Positions 13,798 to 15,545 of a stretch of 15,545 bases of DNA are shown piece by piece. Positions within the stretch are counted from its first letter, which is position 1. Each line of letters opens with the position of its first letter. Both the position numbers and the translations under genes were made by a program. The stretch lies in assembly GCA_937944035.1 (NCBI GenBank), contig CALDZQ010000130.1, positions 1 to 15,545 on the forward strand, written 5' to 3'. The notes under the pieces are model-generated. The model made no database searches. It worked only from the letters and a program-made list of their open reading frames with translations, and was not told the origin of the DNA. This DNA comes from an uncultured Neomegalonema sp. (GTDB lineage Bacteria; Pseudomonadota; Alphaproteobacteria; Rhodobacterales; Rhodobacteraceae).

Positions 13798-13964
13798 ACT
13801 GGCCCGCCCTCATGGCCCACGGCCTCGGAATCCTGCGCCTGCCCCCCGCCCAGTTCTGGTCAATGACCCCCCGCGAATTCACGGCGGCATCGGGCGCACT
13901 ATCCGCCACCCCCCCGATGAACCACGCCGCCCTCGACAGCCTGCGCGCGCTTTATCCGGATTAA
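13794..13964 (+). CDS. GTA gp10.1-like small tail chaperone (rcc01693 / Phage_TAC type)
   Basis: This short gene encodes 56 residues: MNWPALMAHGLGILRLPP, then AQFWSMTPREFTAASGA, then NHAALDSLRALYPD at the end. The F-W-x-M-T-P-R-E-F motif and the C-terminal LD-x-L-x-x-x-YPD are hallmarks of the rcc01693-type protein found right after gp10 in GTA clusters. The ATG overlaps the gp10 stop by 4 bases, indicating translational coupling. The tape measure gene expected next is absent; 76 bases later an unrelated TPR gene begins. High confidence because motif, size and position agree. Confidence 0.85.
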   Translation: MNWPALMAHGLGILRLPPAQFWSMTPREFTAASGALSATPPMNHAALDSLRALYPD

Positions 13965-14040
13965 CCATTCATCACTGGAATCGTTCTCCATCTGCGGATA
14001 ATGCTGATGTATCTTTCCCAACAGACAGAAGCCGCAGTGC

Positions 14041-14982
14041 ATGGCATCCCACCTCAACTCCGCCCGCGCCATGCTCAGCGCCAAAAACCTCCCCGCCGCC
14101 CGCCGGATGGTGCGTGAGGCGCTGGACAAAAACACCAACGACCTCGCCGCATGGAACCTTCAGATCGAAATCGAGATGGAGGATAAGGCGTATAAGGAAG
14201 CGATCAGGCTTTCCCGCCAAGTTCTCGCACACCACCCGTCCAATGCGGATTTGCGCGAGAAAGAATTCTTCGCGGTCGTGCGCGGCGGCAAAAAACGCGA
14301 CGCCCGCAAACTCGCCGCCCGCTTCAAAGAGGACTTCCCCCACGCCACAGGCAGAATACGCGGCATGGACCTTACCCTCGACAGCCTGTCCGAAAACACC
14401 AACCGCGTCCGCGATGTGCTGGAGGAATTTTCCGGTTACATCACCGACGCCCGAGACAAGAAAAACATCGGCACGGGCTATCACAACATCAACGATCCGA
14501 TCCGTGCCCAGCCGATGCTGCTTGAGGCGCATGAGGAACTGCCCAACGATCCCGAACTCAACACGGTTCTGGCCACCAACTCGTTCCAGCTGATGAAGCC
14601 CGCCACCACCCGCCGCCACGCGCGCCTTGCCTTGCGGGAAGACCCCGCAAACCGCCGGATGCGCTATATTATTCCGGCGAGTTACCTGATCTATTTCCCG
14701 CCGTTCTTCATAATGGGTCTCGTCTTCTGCTGCTTCTTTTCCGTCCAGGCATTGTTTGGAAAATACGCCGCATATGCCTGCATCGGCCTGTATGTCTTTT
14801 TTGGCAGTGTTCTTATCAACCTGCCGATGCGCGTCTTTCAAACGCTGACACAGATACCCGTTGTTTCATGGTCTAAAATCCTGATGATCCTCTGGATTGT
14901 CACCTATGTGTTGATGTCCTTCCCGCAGTATTTCGACATGCTTTTCGGGCGTAAGAAAACCGTCAAGCTGAAAAGGTTTTGA
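14041..14982 (+). CDS. TPR-like protein with C-terminal membrane domain
   Basis: This 313-residue protein begins with helical pairs resembling tetratricopeptide repeats: ARAMLSAKNLPAARRMVREA, AAWNLQIEIEMEDKAYKEAI, then further degenerate units to ~205. About three TM helices follow, near 212-240 (YLIYFPPFFIMGLVFCCFF), 243-262 (YAAYACIGLYVFFGSVLI) and 279-298 (LMILWIVTYVLMSFPQYF), and then a basic tail (GRKKTVKLKRF). No enzyme motif is visible. It may be a scaffold at the inner membrane. The next gene starts 4 bases after its stop, so the two are an operon. The ATG has no strong ribosome site. Family not identified. Confidence 0.7.
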   Translation: MASHLNSARAMLSAKNLPAARRMVREALDKNTNDLAAWNLQIEIEMEDKAYKEAIRLSRQVLAHHPSNADLREKEFFAVVRGGKKRDARKLAARFKEDFPHATGRIRGMDLTLDSLSENTNRVRDVLEEFSGYITDARDKKNIGTGYHNINDPIRAQPMLLEAHEELPNDPELNTVLATNSFQLMKPATTRRHARLALREDPANRRMRYIIPASYLIYFPPFFIMGLVFCCFFSVQALFGKYAAYACIGLYVFFGSVLINLPMRVFQTLTQIPVVSWSKILMILWIVTYVLMSFPQYFDMLFGRKKTVKLKRF

Positions 14983-14986
14983 TGCC

Positions 14987-15545
14987 GTGAAACCGTTCCT
15001 CGCAAAGCTCAAAACCCTCCGCCACGACATCACTTTCCGCACGATGCTCCCGTGGATGCTCGCCGCGATCATCATTTCGGTGATTAGCTACCGTTACCCC
15101 GTCATCACCACCTCACCCACCGCTCCAACCCCCGGCCTTGAGCGCGGCATGATGTATGTTGAGCGCAAAGACAGCCGCTATTGCGTCGGCGATGTCGCCA
15201 ACTTCCGCCTGCCTGGTATGAAGCCGAATTATCGCCGCCCGCTTGCGGCTGGTGCAGGTCAACAAGTCACGATCACCGTCTCCGGCTATACGGTTGACGG
15301 CGTCCCCTCCCCGATGCCTGACGGCTGGGCAGAGGCCGCGCAGCAACCCCCCGTAACCGCTATCCCCGCAGGCCATTTCTGGGTCCCCAACGCCCGCTTC
15401 GCTCCCGACAGCAAAGTCAACGCATGGCCCCACACCCTCGTCCCCGTTGACGCCATCAAAACACGCGTCACCCGCATCGCCCTCTCCCAAAACCTCACCC
15501 GCACCGGCGAAGCCCTCCCCCGCGAAGAAACGCGGTGTGAGGGTT
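14987..15545 (+). CDS. Membrane-anchored S26/TraF peptidase-like protein, catalytic residues apparently missing (3' partial)
   Basis: The frame opens with GTG 4 bases after the TPR gene stop (AAGG 10 bases upstream) and is open to the window end; 186 codons are visible. One N-terminal TM (~20-35) is followed by a domain with the layout of S26/TraF signal peptidases: TAPTPGLERG (45-54), VGDVANFRLP (67-76), YRRPLAAGAGQQVTI (82-96), YTVDGVPSP and IPAGHFWVPN, then APDSKVNAWPHTLVPVDAI (139-157). These match TraF's S-x-P-x-G, GDxV, KRV-x-x-x-GD-x-V, GxVxVNG, and P-x-G-x-x-x-V-x-x-x-x-x-SxDSR-x-x-G-P-V. The catalytic Ser position reads Ala/Thr, the general-base Lys reads Arg, and DSR reads DSK. It is probably an inactive relative; similarity is remote. 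Confidence 0.5.
   Translation, partial: MKPFLAKLKTLRHDITFRTMLPWMLAAIIISVISYRYPVITTSPTAPTPGLERGMMYVERKDSRYCVGDVANFRLPGMKPNYRRPLAAGAGQQVTITVSGYTVDGVPSPMPDGWAEAAQQPPVTAIPAGHFWVPNARFAPDSKVNAWPHTLVPVDAIKTRVTRIALSQNLTRTGEALPREETRCEG

Noticed and set aside
13565..14593. 342-codon + strand frame across gp10, gp10.1 and the TPR gene
   Set aside because: It is a Pro/Ser/Arg-rich out-of-frame reading of three well supported genes.
13972..14841. 289-codon minus-strand frame opposite the TPR gene
   Set aside because: It is antisense to a frame with coherent helical repeats and TM helices, and shows no recognisable family.

Overview
The window looks like chromosomal DNA of an alphaproteobacterium. The main evidence is the set of genes TimA (Tim44-like), MltA, Smr-domain protein and secB in tight linkage, a block of five genes resembling the tail-assembly genes of the Rhodobacter-type gene transfer agent (GTA), and GC-rich codon use throughout. 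I cannot place it in an order or genus from the sequence alone.

Layout. Positions 2-2215 (+) hold the 3' part of a large secreted RTX protein: a beta-helix-like region followed by 21 uninterrupted calcium-binding nonapeptides and a C-terminal type I secretion tail. Converging on it is a two-gene operon (-): an aspartate aminotransferase (3188-4390) and a VOC-family ring-cleaving dioxygenase/glyoxalase-like protein (2247-3170). A 74-residue DUF2945 (tudor-like) protein (4511-4735, +) is divergent from the aminotransferase. Positions 4736-5258 carry no convincing gene, but contain several inverted repeats, including a three-tier nested hairpin at 5027-5090, two DnaA-box-like 9-mers and an AT-rich stretch.

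Positions 5259-9330 (-) are a compact operon read TimA, MltA (lipoprotein lytic transglycosylase), Smr-domain protein, EnvZ-like sensor kinase. The last three are joined by 4-base overlaps. Its theme is the cell envelope, and the kinase has no response regulator beside it. secB (9488-9991, +) diverges from timA. Converging on secB is an operon (-) of a small membrane protein (11064-11498) and an ABC exporter membrane domain without an ATPase (10091-11044).

From 11563 to 13964 (+) lie GTA-type genes matching gp7 (head closure/stopper), gp8 (tail terminator), gp9 (tail tube), gp10 and gp10.1 (tail assembly chaperones). The terminase, portal, capsid, tape measure and baseplate genes that normally flank them are not next to them. 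Between gp8 and gp9 sit two repeats and an extra one-TM protein gene with its own ribosome site and terminator, an arrangement like a phage moron. Downstream are a TPR-plus-membrane protein and, cut by the window end, a membrane-anchored protein that looks like an S26/TraF peptidase without its catalytic residues.

The most striking unexplained signal is a 103-base intergenic element present twice (9993-10095 and 12397-12499). About 83% of positions are identical, and differences in its 3' hairpin include paired changes that keep the stem. That points to selection for, or mobility through, an RNA or DNA secondary structure.
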